From Actinomycetota bacterium (GTDB lineage Bacteria; Actinomycetota; Acidimicrobiia; Acidimicrobiales; Microtrichaceae): DNA of 64,000 nucleotides. Location of the stretch: assembly GCA_016703525.1 (NCBI GenBank), contig JADJBW010000002.1, positions 248,001 to 312,000 of the forward strand. The letters are read 5' to 3'. Shown piece by piece: positions 44,334 to 54,777 of the stretch. The notes below the pieces were generated by a model, which did no database searches, was not told the DNA's origin, and saw only the letters and a program-made list of their open reading frames with translations. Position 1 is the stretch's first letter. Each line of letters opens with the position of its first letter. The translations under genes and the position numbers were made by a program.

Positions 44334-45455
44334 GTGATCGACCGGGTGGTGCGACACATCTACGTCCACGTGCCGTTCTGCGCGACGGTCTGCCCGTTCT
44401 GCAGCTTCGACGTGGTCGAGCGCCGTGCCGGGCAGGTCGACGCGTATCTCGATCGCCTGGAGGCCGAGGCCGTCGTTGCGGCGGAGCAGTTCGACGTCGT
44501 GCCGACCACGCTGTACCTGGGCGGCGGTACGCCCTCGCATCTGCGCATCGGCGAGTTGGCGCGCATCGTGGACGTCATCACACGCGTCTTCGGCCGTCCG
44601 AGCGGCGAGACGACCATCGAGGTGCATCCGCTCGATGCCGGCGAGGGGAAGGTCGCGGCGCTCGGCGATCTGGGCTTCAACCGATTGAGCGTCGGGGTGC
44701 AGTCGTTCGACGACCGTGTACTCGCGAGTCTGGGTCGCGCGCACACCGCTGCCGCGGCCCTCACCGCGATCGAGCGCTGCCTGGCGACCGGGGCGACCGT
44801 CTCGCTTGACCTCATCTCCGCTGTCGGGGGCCAGAACCTGGGCAGCGACCTGGCCGCAGCGGTCGCCTCGGGAGTGCACCACATGTCGGTGTACACGCTG
44901 ACCGTCGAGGACGGCACGCCCTTCGCCCGGCGGGGCGTGCAGGTGCCCGACGACCGCGCGGCAGGCGCGATCGAGCGGACCGCTCGGGTGCTCGGTTCGG
45001 CGGGGTTCGATCGATACGAGGTGTCCAACTATGCGCGGCCCGGGAGGCGATCGACCCACAATCAGGCGTACTGGCGCAACCGCTGGGTGCTCGGGCTGGG
45101 TCCCTCCGCCGGTGGTCACCTGCCGCCGCTCGATGCAGACCGCTCCGCCGGGGCGGTCGCCGTGCGCACCGCGAACGCGCCGATGGCGGCGTGGTCGGGC
45201 GGCGCGCCGCCCGAGGCGGAGGCGCTCGGCCCGCGCGAAGCCGCCGGCGACCACGTGTTCTGCGGGCTCCGTCTGAGCGACGGCGTCGACCTCGACGAGG
45301 GGTCGCTGCGGTGGGGCGTCGACATCGGGCGCGAGTTCGCGGCCGAGATCGAGTCACTGCGTTGCGACGGCCTCGTTGAGCTCGACGGCACCGTGCTGCG
45401 CGCCACCGACGCCGGCTACCGCGTGCTCGATCGGGTCGCGGCCGAGTTCTGCTGA
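44334..45455 (+). CDS. hemW: HemW-like radical SAM protein
   Basis: 373 residues. The radical SAM cluster motif is CATVCPFC (C-x3-C-x2-C) after YVHVPF, followed by YLGGGTPSHL, NRLSVGVQSFDD and YEVSNYARPG, all typical of HemW/HemN-like proteins. HemW is a heme chaperone rather than an oxygen-independent coproporphyrinogen oxidase; the distinguishing fourth Cys of HemN is not seen. GTG 44334 is my choice, GTG 44307 is possible (GGAG just before it). Divergent from TetR by 55 bases. Confidence 0.83.
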   Translation: MIDRVVRHIYVHVPFCATVCPFCSFDVVERRAGQVDAYLDRLEAEAVVAAEQFDVVPTTLYLGGGTPSHLRIGELARIVDVITRVFGRPSGETTIEVHPLDAGEGKVAALGDLGFNRLSVGVQSFDDRVLASLGRAHTAAAALTAIERCLATGATVSLDLISAVGGQNLGSDLAAAVASGVHHMSVYTLTVEDGTPFARRGVQVPDDRAAGAIERTARVLGSAGFDRYEVSNYARPGRRSTHNQAYWRNRWVLGLGPSAGGHLPPLDADRSAGAVAVRTANAPMAAWSGGAPPEAEALGPREAAGDHVFCGLRLSDGVDLDEGSLRWGVDIGREFAAEIESLRCDGLVELDGTVLRATDAGYRVLDRVAAEFC

Positions 45456-45462
45456 ATTCGCG

Positions 45463-47096
<1,634 letters not shown>

Positions 47097-47100
<4 letters not shown>

Positions 47101-47681
47101 GCGCCCACCGTATTCCCGCCGGTCCGACCCTGCGAAGCTCGACGGGTGCGCCGACGGATCGCCACCCAGACCAGCCAGGCGACTCCGAGCAGGACGACCA
47201 CGACGAGCGCCGGTATCGCGATGGCGACGACCGTCGCCGCTATGGACAGGAGGTCTTCGACGACGCTCACGACCGGTGCGCCGACGCCCGCCGTCGACAC
47301 GTTCACGACGCCGCGACCGGCGGCCTTGGCGCCGTGCACGGTGAGGGCCATGACGAACCCGACGGCGAGCGCTACCCACACGTTCCCGTTGAACGCGTCG
47401 GGTGCCCCGGCCGCGAAGACGACCGCGCCCGACGCGGGCCGCACGATGGTCTGGACGATGTCGTTGAGGTGGTCGGCCCCGGGGATCTTGTCGACGATCT
47501 CCTCCACGACCAGCAGCAGGAGCAACGTGACGAGCACCCAGGTCCGGTCGAGGAAGGCGAGCTCAGCCGGCAGGTGGACTCGGTCCGTGAACTGGGCAAG
47601 GACCGCAATCGCCAGCGCCGGGATGTAGGCGTTCAATCCGGCGGCCGATGCGAGGCCGAGGCCGCCGAGCGCTTCGATCAT
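47097..47681 (-). CDS. DUF4126 family membrane protein
   Basis: 194 residues with four or five membrane segments. The N-terminus LGLASAAGLNAYIPALAIAV and the VEEIVDKIPGADHLNDIVQT stretch are the DUF4126 hallmarks. Function is not established. It is translationally coupled to fumA through an ATGA overlap, and the last ~20 residues are basic and probably cytoplasmic. Confidence 0.8.
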
Positions 47682-47690
47682 CGGACCAGG

Positions 47691-48890
47691 CTATGGCGCG
47701 CCCGGCGGCGGCTGGTCGAGCCATTCACGGAACCACGCGTCATCGGCGCCGAGCCGTGGGGAGGCCGAGCGAGGATGCGCGCCCGGATCGGGTTCGAAAT
47801 TGCCGTCGCCGAGGCGGATCGGCGAGCGCACGGTGGCTACCACGGTGCCGTGTGCCGACGCGGTCGGCTCGACTGGCGCGAGCCCGAGGCCAGCGAGCAG
47901 TTCGAAGGCCTCGGGAATCGTGTTGATCGGACCGGCGGGAACGCCGGCTGCTCGCAGAGCGGCGATCCAGTGGTCGGCGGGTTGTGTCGCGAGCGCGTCG
48001 TGCAGCAGACGGTCGAGTTCCCGCCGGTGAGCGACCCGCGACGCGTTCGACGCGAACCGCTCGTCGTCGGCAAGCGACGGGGAGACCGCGGCAGCCAGGC
48101 CCGCGAACTGGGAGTCGTTGCCGCATGCGATCACGAAGTCGCGGTCGGCTGCCGTGTAGGTCGAATACGGCGCGATCGACGGATGATCGTTGCCACCCCT
48201 GGTCGGGGTGACCCCGGCCATGACCGCAGCGGATGCCTGGTTGAGCAGCGCCGCCATCGCGGCGTCGATCAACGAGACGCGTACGCGCTCGCCGTGTCCG
48301 GTCGCCGCACGCGCCGCCAGCGCCGAGGTGACGCCGATCGTCGCGTAGAGCGCCGTGAGCACGTCCACCACCGCAACCCCCGTCTTGAGTGGACGGCCTT
48401 CGGCCTCGCCGGTGATCGACATCAGCCCGCTCGCCGCCTGGGCGAGCAGGTCGTATCCCGGCATCTCGGCGGCGGTCCCCTCGTCGCCGAACCCGAGGAT
48501 GGTGCAGTAGACGAGCCGAGGGTTTCGGGCCGCGCAGGCCGGCCAGCCGAGGCCGACGCGGTCGAGCGTGCCGGGCTTGAAGTTCTCGACGAGCACATCG
48601 GCTCGATCCGCCAGCCGCTGTGCGGCGTCGAGGTCGGCGGCGTCGCGCAGATCGAGCTGCACCGACCGCTTTCCCCGGTTGATGCCGAGGTAGTAAGCGG
48701 ACGTGGCTTCGCCGTCGAGGTCGATCCATGGAGGGCCCCACGATCGCGTGTCGTCGCCGGTCCCCGGCCGCTCGACCTTGATCACGGTGGCGCCGAGGTC
48801 GCCGAGGATCGTGGCGACCATCGGCCCGGCGACCACCCGGGAGAAGTCGGCGACGAGGATCCCGGCGAGTGGTCGTGGTGCTGTGTCCAT
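47691..48890 (-). CDS. CaiB/BaiF (Frc) CoA-transferase family protein
   Basis: 399 residues. VADFSRVVAGPMVATILGDLGATVIKVE is the canonical N-terminus; NFKPGTLDRVGL and PGYDLLAQAASGLM follow, the Asp of the latter being the catalytic nucleophile. It moves CoA between carboxylic acids through an aspartyl-CoA intermediate. It lies nine bases before the DUF4126 start, so it heads the same operon as fumarase. The substrate is unknown. Confidence 0.88.
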   Translation of the reverse strand: MDTAPRPLAGILVADFSRVVAGPMVATILGDLGATVIKVERPGTGDDTRSWGPPWIDLDGEATSAYYLGINRGKRSVQLDLRDAADLDAAQRLADRADVLVENFKPGTLDRVGLGWPACAARNPRLVYCTILGFGDEGTAAEMPGYDLLAQAASGLMSITGEAEGRPLKTGVAVVDVLTALYATIGVTSALAARAATGHGERVRVSLIDAAMAALLNQASAAVMAGVTPTRGGNDHPSIAPYSTYTAADRDFVIACGNDSQFAGLAAAVSPSLADDERFASNASRVAHRRELDRLLHDALATQPADHWIAALRAAGVPAGPINTIPEAFELLAGLGLAPVEPTASAHGTVVATVRSPIRLGDGNFEPDPGAHPRSASPRLGADDAWFREWLDQPPPGAP

Positions 48891-49063
48891 CGCCCGGCGA
48901 CGCTAACGGAGGGCGTGTGTGCGCCCGTGCGGTGCGTGTGGGTGTGGGCGCGTCGGTGTGCCCGACGGGGTCGGGCTACACCGGTTCGCTTGTGGGTTGG
49001 GGCCGGCCCGGCCGGGTTGGGTTCGCCTGTTTCGGCCCGGGCCGAGGCTGGCCGGATGGCGGC

Positions 49064-50386
49064 TTATGCGGCTTGGGCTGGTGTCCAGGTGATGCCGTGG
49101 CGTTGTGAGTAGATCACCCGTCCGGCGGGGGTGATCCATCGGAACACGATCGCGTCGGGCTCGTTCGGATCGGTCCAGCGTTGCATCAACCATCCGGGCC
49201 TGTGGGTGACCCGATGGTGATGACGGCACAGCAACGCGAGCCATTCGATATCGGTCGGCCCGCCCTCAGCCGGATTCGCGGTGTTCCACTCGTCGACATG
49301 GTGGGCGTCGGTGCCGACGGCTTTGCGGGTACACCCGTCGAACACACACCCGCCGTCGCGCACGGTCAACGCGCGTCGTTGATGCCGGTTCGCGTACCGC
49401 AACAGATGCCCGGCACGCAGCACGTCACCGCGTTCGGTGACCTCGAACGGCCGGAGCAGCCCCGCCGCCAAAACCCACCGGATGATCGTCGCCGACAACG
49501 GTGTCCCATCGCCATCAGCGAGTTCACCGGTATCCGCGTTGTAGAGCACAACGACTTCGGGTTCGACCACCCCGGCGGAACCCTGTTTGTGTGCCGCCGC
49601 GCCGGCGTCGAACAGCTCCGCGAGGGCTTCCGCGGCGAGTTGACCGTTCCCAGGGATGTCGATTTCACCGTCGGACACCCGCGCGTCAGCCGCGTAGCGG
49701 TCACGGATCTGTTGGGTGTGCGCGGTCAACACCGATTTGATGATCAACGCGAGTTCGCCGACGAACTGGCCGTTGAGATGCAAGGTCCCGTCGAACCCGG
49801 TGGAGAACGACAGATGATTGTTCGCCGGGTCCGCCGCGGGGTCGTAACCGCCGTCGACATCGAGGCGTTCCGCGATGCGGCGCACCGCACGGGCCCAGTC
49901 ATCGAACGTCGCGACCGTCGCGAGGTCAACAAGTTCGGGAACAACTTGGGCGAGCAGCCCGCCGATACGCGGGTTCGCGGCACGGAGGAACACTTCGACG
50001 TGGTGCCAGGCGATATCACCGCGAGCCAACGCGGCGTGGAGATCGGGAAACTCGACGACCAGGCGGCGTGACGTTCGCACCAGCACCCGCGAGGGGCCGG
50101 ATCCGAGTTTCGACGTCGCCGCAACCCATCCGGCGGTGGTGTGGCCGTGTTCGAGGTCACACACCTTCGAACGATCCGCCGCGACCAACAGTTCGGCACG
50201 TCGGGCGTCGAGTCGACGGCGTTCGGTTTCCCATTCGACCAGTTCGACCAGCACCGGGTCGGTGACCGGCGCCAACCGCAACCGCGCCCGTTCCGGCAAC
50301 CCCGAATCAACCAACCCCGAATCGGCCACGCCGCCATCGCGGCGGTTGTCGTCTCGGTTGTCGTGGGTGTTGGGCCCGCCAGCCAT
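49064..50386 (-). CDS. 13E12/DUF222-type HNH endonuclease
   Basis: 440 residues from ATG 50386. Residues 40-300 are a DUF222 (REP13E12) domain: ETERRRLDARRAELLVAADR, GWVAATSKLG, WHHVEVFLRAANP. The C-terminal HNH nuclease has AHHVDEWNTANPAEGG, then LALLCRHHHRVTHRPGW. These proteins occur in many copies in actinobacteria and several mycobacterial ones are DNA-damage induced. An SOS box sits in the promoter (50393-50433). GTG 50446 could also open the frame but would start upstream of that promoter, so I reject it. A nuclease of the 13E12 mobile family is possible; no flanking repeats are seen. Confidence 0.85.
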   Translation of the reverse strand: MAGGPNTHDNRDDNRRDGGVADSGLVDSGLPERARLRLAPVTDPVLVELVEWETERRRLDARRAELLVAADRSKVCDLEHGHTTAGWVAATSKLGSGPSRVLVRTSRRLVVEFPDLHAALARGDIAWHHVEVFLRAANPRIGGLLAQVVPELVDLATVATFDDWARAVRRIAERLDVDGGYDPAADPANNHLSFSTGFDGTLHLNGQFVGELALIIKSVLTAHTQQIRDRYAADARVSDGEIDIPGNGQLAAEALAELFDAGAAAHKQGSAGVVEPEVVVLYNADTGELADGDGTPLSATIIRWVLAAGLLRPFEVTERGDVLRAGHLLRYANRHQRRALTVRDGGCVFDGCTRKAVGTDAHHVDEWNTANPAEGGPTDIEWLALLCRHHHRVTHRPGWLMQRWTDPNEPDAIVFRWITPAGRVIYSQRHGITWTPAQAA

Positions 50387-50392
50387 GCCGCA

Positions 50393-50433
50393 ACTGTACA
50401 CGAACGTGCGTTCGCGCTGCAACACATGTTCGA
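50393..50433 (-). promoter_or_regulatory. SOS-box promoter of the HNH gene
   Basis: Reading on the minus strand: -35 TTGCAG (50417-50422), an 18-base spacer, -10 TACAGT (50393-50398) and ATG six bases later, so the mRNA is probably leaderless. The spacer holds CGAACGCACGTTCG (50401-50414), a perfect palindromic LexA core (CGAAC-N4-GTTCG). A second, imperfect copy, TCGAACATGTGTTG, lies at 50420-50433. LexA would block the polymerase directly. Confidence 0.82.
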
Positions 50434-50446
50434 GTATTCTCTCCAC

Positions 50447-50759
50447 GCGTCAAAGCGGCCACCAACGGTCGCCGGGCCGCAGCGGTCGGACTCGCACCCG
50501 CTGTCTGCGACCGGATCGTTCGAGTAGCCCAGACTCCCTGCCCGGCCAGCCCAGCCGTTCGGTCGAGACCACGTAGCGCACGCTCAAGAGCATGCCGATC
50601 GTGCCGCAACGCCACCTCGGGGATGCCGTCCGGGTCGCAGCGGAGCCAATCGGCACATCCGGCCGGGAGTCGAGTCAGATGGACGCGGTTCGGCGGCCCG
50701 CGGCGCCGCTCGGGAGGAGTTCGAGCGGGACCAGGTTCTTGCACCGAGGGGGAAGGAAC
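50447..50759 (-). other. Intergenic stretch with a possible small frameshifted gene
   Basis: Between the HNH promoter and the MFS stop. On the minus strand a protein-like segment (CDPDGIPEVALRHDRHAL) in one frame seems to continue as VRYVVSTERLGWPGRESGLL in the next, with a change near 50590 and a good third-position G+C bias in each part. The spliced protein would have about 90 residues and end at 50450. No family is recognised and no start is clear. No RNA gene or terminator is evident. Confidence 0.28.
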
Positions 50760-52031
50760 TCAGGGGGCCGCAGGCGACCCGGCGCCGGCGGCGGGCTGGG
50801 TGAGCAGGCCCAACGCCGCGCCCAGCAGCGTCGCGACGATGGCGGCGACCCCGAACACCGAGTAGAGCGTGGTGGACCCGGCGTTCGCCGCGATCACGCC
50901 GGCGAGCAGGGTGCCCGGGAGCACCGTCGCCGAGAGCACCAGTCGCGTCAGCATGGAGAGTCGGCCCTGGACATCGACGGCGAAGGCGAGGTGGCGTGTT
51001 GCGCCGAGGACGCTTGCTCCGACCGCGAGCGCTCCGCCGCCGGCGAAGAACACCACCAGCGCAACCGGCCACGACGGCGCGAGGCCCATTGTCGTAACGC
51101 CCACTCCGATCACGGCGGTGGCGCCGAGCACGGCGACCGGGCGAACCTGCTCGACGCGTCCGAGCAGTGCGCCGACGACCACCCCGCCGACGCCCATGAG
51201 CGAGTACGTCAGGCCGATCTCGGCGGTCGAGAGGTGCAGAACCTTGGTTGCGTACGGCGCGAACTGGCTCCCGAAACAGACGGTTACGAGGTTCGCGATC
51301 GCCATCACGACGAGGATTCGCCAGTAGCCGTTCTCGCGACGGATCTCTCGCAACAACGCGGTCATCGACCCGGCCCGCGAGACGGCGTCGTCGGGCGCGC
51401 TCGCGGTGTCGGGCGTCGGGTCGACGACGGCCGAACGCACCACGAAGCGACCCATCGCAAGGGTGCCGATCGCGGCGACCGAGAACGAGAGCGCGTCGAT
51501 GCCGAGCGCGAGCCCCGTACCGACGGCGGTCGCAACGCCGGCGATGATCGAACCGACCACGTGCCCGATCCCGTCGGAGACGGCGAATCGGCCGTTCGCG
51601 GCGACGCGGAGGCGCTCGGGGAGCAGCGCCGCGACCATCACGTTCTCGGCGCCGTCATGGAGATTGCGGAGGCACCCCAGGAGGAAGCCGACGGCGGGGA
51701 GCAGCGCCAGCGGCGGGGTGTCGACGACAAACCAGACAGCGGTGCCGGTGAGCAGCGCTGCTCGGCCGAGATCGGCGGCGATCATGGTCGCCCGGGGCAT
51801 CCAACGATCGGCCAGTGCGCCCAGCCAGATCCCGAGCAGCATCGTCGCGACCAACTCGGAGAACTCGACGACGCCGACGTAGAACGCGGAGTCGGTGAGC
51901 GCGAGTGCGGCGAGGGGGAACGCGACGATCGAGAACCAGTCGCCCGTGAACGAGGCCAGTTGACCGACCCAATACCGGTTGAACTGTCGCCAGGACGCGT
52001 CGGTCGAGCGTGGCGTGTCGCCGGTCAGCAC
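50760..52031 (-). CDS. MFS transporter (MFS_3 type)
   Basis: 423 residues with 12 predicted membrane segments. WRQFNRYWVGQLASFTGDWFS is the usual first helix of the MFS_3 group, and LGALADRWMPRATMIAADLGR the loop-2 motif. An export role for a small compound is likely. GTG 52031 starts five bases beyond the FHA gene stop, so the two may be in one operon, with FHA protein first. The hydrophilic loop between the halves is about 45 residues. Confidence 0.82.
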   Translation of the reverse strand: MLTGDTPRSTDASWRQFNRYWVGQLASFTGDWFSIVAFPLAALALTDSAFYVGVVEFSELVATMLLGIWLGALADRWMPRATMIAADLGRAALLTGTAVWFVVDTPPLALLPAVGFLLGCLRNLHDGAENVMVAALLPERLRVAANGRFAVSDGIGHVVGSIIAGVATAVGTGLALGIDALSFSVAAIGTLAMGRFVVRSAVVDPTPDTASAPDDAVSRAGSMTALLREIRRENGYWRILVVMAIANLVTVCFGSQFAPYATKVLHLSTAEIGLTYSLMGVGGVVVGALLGRVEQVRPVAVLGATAVIGVGVTTMGLAPSWPVALVVFFAGGGALAVGASVLGATRHLAFAVDVQGRLSMLTRLVLSATVLPGTLLAGVIAANAGSTTLYSVFGVAAIVATLLGAALGLLTQPAAGAGSPAAP

Positions 52032-52035
52032 TCGG

Positions 52036-52632
52036 TCAGGCCCGGCGTCGGGTAACGCGCCACTCCTGTGCGCGGACGGCCAGTGTCTCTTTGTTTCGCT
52101 CCGCCGTACCGACCAACTCGAACTTGTCGTAGAGCTGTTGGAGCATCATCTTGACCGCGGCCGCCGAGGTGAACCGTGCCTCCGCAACCTCTTTCACCGT
52201 GGCGAGCCGCGGGGTCGCACGTCCGCTGTCGTAGTGCATGAAGAGCAGCTCCAGCACCTCGGTCTCGGCGGGGGTGAGCCGCACGCTGCGCTCGACAACG
52301 CGGCGAACCGTCGGCTCGCTCGGCTCGATCTCCTCGGGATCGAGGAGGAACCGGTACTGCGCCGCTCCGCCCAGATCGATCACCGAGCCGTGCTCGAGCG
52401 GGTGGGGCTGCCACGGCCGGAGCGACGTGATGTCGATCGCGGTGCCGTTGGTCGACCCGAGGTCGACCAGCCGCCAGGTGCCGGCCTCTCGTTCGAGTCG
52501 GGCATGCGCTCGGCTGACCTCCGTGAGGTCGATCACAACGTCGTTGTCGCCGGCGCGGCCGATCGTGACGACCGCGTCGTCGACGCTGATCTCGCGTCCC
52601 GTTTCGTCGCTCAGTCGCTGAAGCCGTGCCAC
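52036..52632 (-). CDS. FHA domain protein with C-terminal winged-helix domain
   Basis: 198 residues. The FHA domain (residues 15-100) has TIGRAGDNDVVI, LTEVSRAHARLE and LVDLGSTNGTAI with the phosphothreonine-binding Arg, Ser and Asn. A second domain (110-190) reads LTPAETEVLELLFMHYD and FTSAAAVKMMLQQLYDKFEL, which looks like a winged helix or RNA polymerase sigma-4-like HTH. A phospho-dependent DNA-binding regulator is inferred; a Ser/Thr kinase partner is not in the window. Start GTG 52632. Confidence 0.78.
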   Translation of the reverse strand: MARLQRLSDETGREISVDDAVVTIGRAGDNDVVIDLTEVSRAHARLEREAGTWRLVDLGSTNGTAIDITSLRPWQPHPLEHGSVIDLGGAAQYRFLLDPEEIEPSEPTVRRVVERSVRLTPAETEVLELLFMHYDSGRATPRLATVKEVAEARFTSAAAVKMMLQQLYDKFELVGTAERNKETLAVRAQEWRVTRRRA

Positions 52633-52678
52633 TGCGCCCCAATGTACCGATGGCTCCTCTGCCCGTCACCGGGTGTTC

Positions 52679-53353
52679 TCACTCAGAGTTCGACCAGATC
52701 AGCACGGTGGATCGGTCGCTCACTCGGTTCGCGGGAATGGTCCCGGTGGGGCTGCGGAGCGCCTCGAGCGCGTTGGACTTGCCGGCTCCGGTGACCAGAA
52801 AGATGCGTTGCCGCGCGCGATTGATGCACGGCACCGTGAGGGTCATGCGGCGCCGACCGTCGAACGGTTCGCTGAGTGCTACGTCGCGGTCGGTCACGTC
52901 CATCAACGGGTCGCCGCTGTGCCAGCTCGCGGTGTGCCCGTCGGAACCCAATCCGAGGTGGACGATGTCGAGTACGCCGCCGCAGAGATCCTGCAGGCTC
53001 GCTGCGTACCGGGCGGCCGCGGCATCGAGGTCATCGGAGGTGACGTCCATGAGGTGCACGTGATCGGACGGAAGGTGGGCGTGGGCGATCAGCGAGGCCT
53101 GGAGTCCGGTGGCATTGCGGTCGGGGTGCCCATCGGGGGCGACCCGCTCGTCGACCTGCCACAGGTGGACCCGGGACCAATCGAGGGGATGGTCGGCCAG
53201 CTGGTGAAGCACCAGCCAGGGCGTCTTCCCGCCCGACAGCGCCAGGTGGCAGGTCCCGCGGGTCTCGACCGATGTGCGGATCGACCCCGCCATGAGGCGG
53301 GCGGCGGCAACGGCGAAGCCGTCCGAGTTGAGCCGGTGTTCCTCGATGGTCAC
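52679..53353 (-). CDS. pgl: 6-Phosphogluconolactonase
   Basis: 224 residues. CHLALSGGKTPW, VHLWQVDERVAPDGHPDRNA and LGLGSDGHTASWHSGDP are the three DevB/NagB-fold signatures of 6-phosphogluconolactonase. It hydrolyses the lactone in the oxidative pentose phosphate pathway. GTG 53353 is the start; no zwf or gnd gene is in view. The C-terminus SDRSTVLIWSNSE is complete. Confidence 0.9.
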   Translation of the reverse strand: MTIEEHRLNSDGFAVAAARLMAGSIRTSVETRGTCHLALSGGKTPWLVLHQLADHPLDWSRVHLWQVDERVAPDGHPDRNATGLQASLIAHAHLPSDHVHLMDVTSDDLDAAAARYAASLQDLCGGVLDIVHLGLGSDGHTASWHSGDPLMDVTDRDVALSEPFDGRRRMTLTVPCINRARQRIFLVTGAGKSNALEALRSPTGTIPANRVSDRSTVLIWSNSE

Positions 53354-53373
53354 TGATTCACCAAGTCCCTTCG

Positions 53374-54633
53374 TCAGGCGGCGGTCACGGCAACGACGGC
53401 GGCCGAGGCCGTCGGGGTCGCGCCACCCACTACGTACGCCGTGTCGCCGATGACCGCAACGGCGGCGTCGGACAGCGCTTTGGGAAGCTTGCCCACATCG
53501 GTGAACGTGTTGTCGATCGGGTTGATCCGCATGATCGTGGCCGTCCGGCTGTCACCAGAGCGGCCGCCGGCGACGAACACCGCGCCGCCGAGCGAGAACG
53601 CGACGGCCCGGTTGAGCGGCGTGCCGAGGTTGGCGACGCCGGTGACGGTTCCTGTCGCCAGCTCGACCCGCTGCACCGCGGTGAGCGGCGCCTGCTCCCA
53701 CTCGCCACCGACGACCCACGCGGTCTCGCCCACGATCGCGACGGCCGCGTTGCGCGCGGGCGCGTTGAGCTCGGCGACCGTTTCGAAATTCGACCCGTCC
53801 GTGGTCTTGAGCACGTCGTTCATCGGGTCCTTTCCGCTGAACCCGCCGAAGATGTAGATCGCCCTGCCGTCCGACGAGCGCACCGCCGTGGCGCCGGTTC
53901 GAGGCTCGGGAAGGCGGCCAACCGTCGCGACCTTGCCGTCGGGCGTGATCTTCGACACCTCGCCGTACACCGTGTTGCCCTTCGCCCCGCCGAAGACGAA
54001 CACGGCGCCGTCGAGCGCGGCAACGGCTGCGTCGTGCACCGCGTTCGGGAGTTCGCCGAACTCCGACGATTTGCCCGTCGTCGGGTCGAACGACCAGATG
54101 GTCGCGGTGGACGACAGGTCGGCGTCGAGCCCGCCCGGAACGATGATCTCCGAGCCGAGCGCTGCCGCGGCGGTCTGCGATCGCGCCGCGCCGAGGCCAT
54201 TGTTGAGCGAGGCCGAGCTGGCGGTCGTGGGCAGCGCGACCTGGGCGACCTTCGTGGTGGGCGACACTGACTTCTCCGTGGTCGTGGTCGTCGACCTCAC
54301 GCACGTGCACTCGTCGCTGCCGGAGCACGACCAGAACAGCACGACGATCACCAACACGACGCCGACGGTGCGTGCGAGCCGCATGATGCGCCGCTGCGAC
54401 CATTGCGCTGACCGGCGAGGCGCCGGTCGACCGCGCGCTCCGGAGGATCGGCCGGGCGACCGAGCCGGCGTACGCGACGCACCGCGCGAGGGCGCGCGGG
54501 AGGGGCGAGCGCGGGAGGAGGAGCGCGAGGGCGCGCGGGAGGAGGAGCGCGAGGGCGCGCGACGGGTCGGCGCCGAACCACCAGCGGGTCGGCGCGGTCG
54601 AGCACCTCCGGGAGTTCGGGACGACGGCGCCAT
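53374..54633 (-). CDS. Membrane-anchored kelch-repeat protein with basic N-terminal tail
   Basis: From ATG 54633, 419 residues: about 80 Arg/Ser/Pro-rich residues, a membrane segment (ARTVGVVLVIVVLFWSC), a Thr/Ser linker, then five or six kelch repeats from SQTAAAALGSEIIVPGGLDA to the end. Each repeat carries an IYxxGG-like strand, for example AVFVFGGAKG, AIYIFGGFSG and AWVVGGEWEQ. They form an outer beta-propeller. ATG 54384 would start at the membrane segment and make a lipoprotein-like FWSC; I prefer the longer form, as such basic tails are seen in actinobacterial envelope proteins. Part of the tail is built from a 24-bp repeat. Confidence 0.65.
   Translation of the reverse strand: MAPSSRTPGGARPRRPAGGSAPTRRAPSRSSSRAPSRSSSRARPSRAPSRGASRTPARSPGRSSGARGRPAPRRSAQWSQRRIMRLARTVGVVLVIVVLFWSCSGSDECTCVRSTTTTTEKSVSPTTKVAQVALPTTASSASLNNGLGAARSQTAAAALGSEIIVPGGLDADLSSTATIWSFDPTTGKSSEFGELPNAVHDAAVAALDGAVFVFGGAKGNTVYGEVSKITPDGKVATVGRLPEPRTGATAVRSSDGRAIYIFGGFSGKDPMNDVLKTTDGSNFETVAELNAPARNAAVAIVGETAWVVGGEWEQAPLTAVQRVELATGTVTGVANLGTPLNRAVAFSLGGAVFVAGGRSGDSRTATIMRINPIDNTFTDVGKLPKALSDAAVAVIGDTAYVVGGATPTASAAVVAVTAA
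54488..54565. repeat. Imperfect 24-bp tandem repeat in the kelch gene tail
   Basis: Copies of GAGGGCGCGCGGGAGGAGGA plus four more bases recur two to three times with changes. They code for the RSSSRAPS-like repeats in the basic N-terminal tail. Confidence 0.55.
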
Positions 54634-54777
54634 GCGTTGGCCATTCTGCCAGCCCACCGATACCCGGCCGCGGCATCCGCCCGATGTCGGTTGAGCCGAC
54701 ATCTCCGCCGATGGTGTGAAAGCGTGGAGCGGTGGTGTAGCCGCCGGGCATGCGGCGAGGGGAGAAGGAGCGATCGG

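Noticed and set aside
49064..50386. REP13E12 mobile element
   Set aside because: The protein family fits, but I see no terminal repeats, target duplication or recombinase, so only the gene is called.
50387..50446. GTG 50446 as the HNH gene start
   Set aside because: It would place the -10, -35 and SOS box inside the coding region; the leaderless ATG 50386 explains the promoter geometry.
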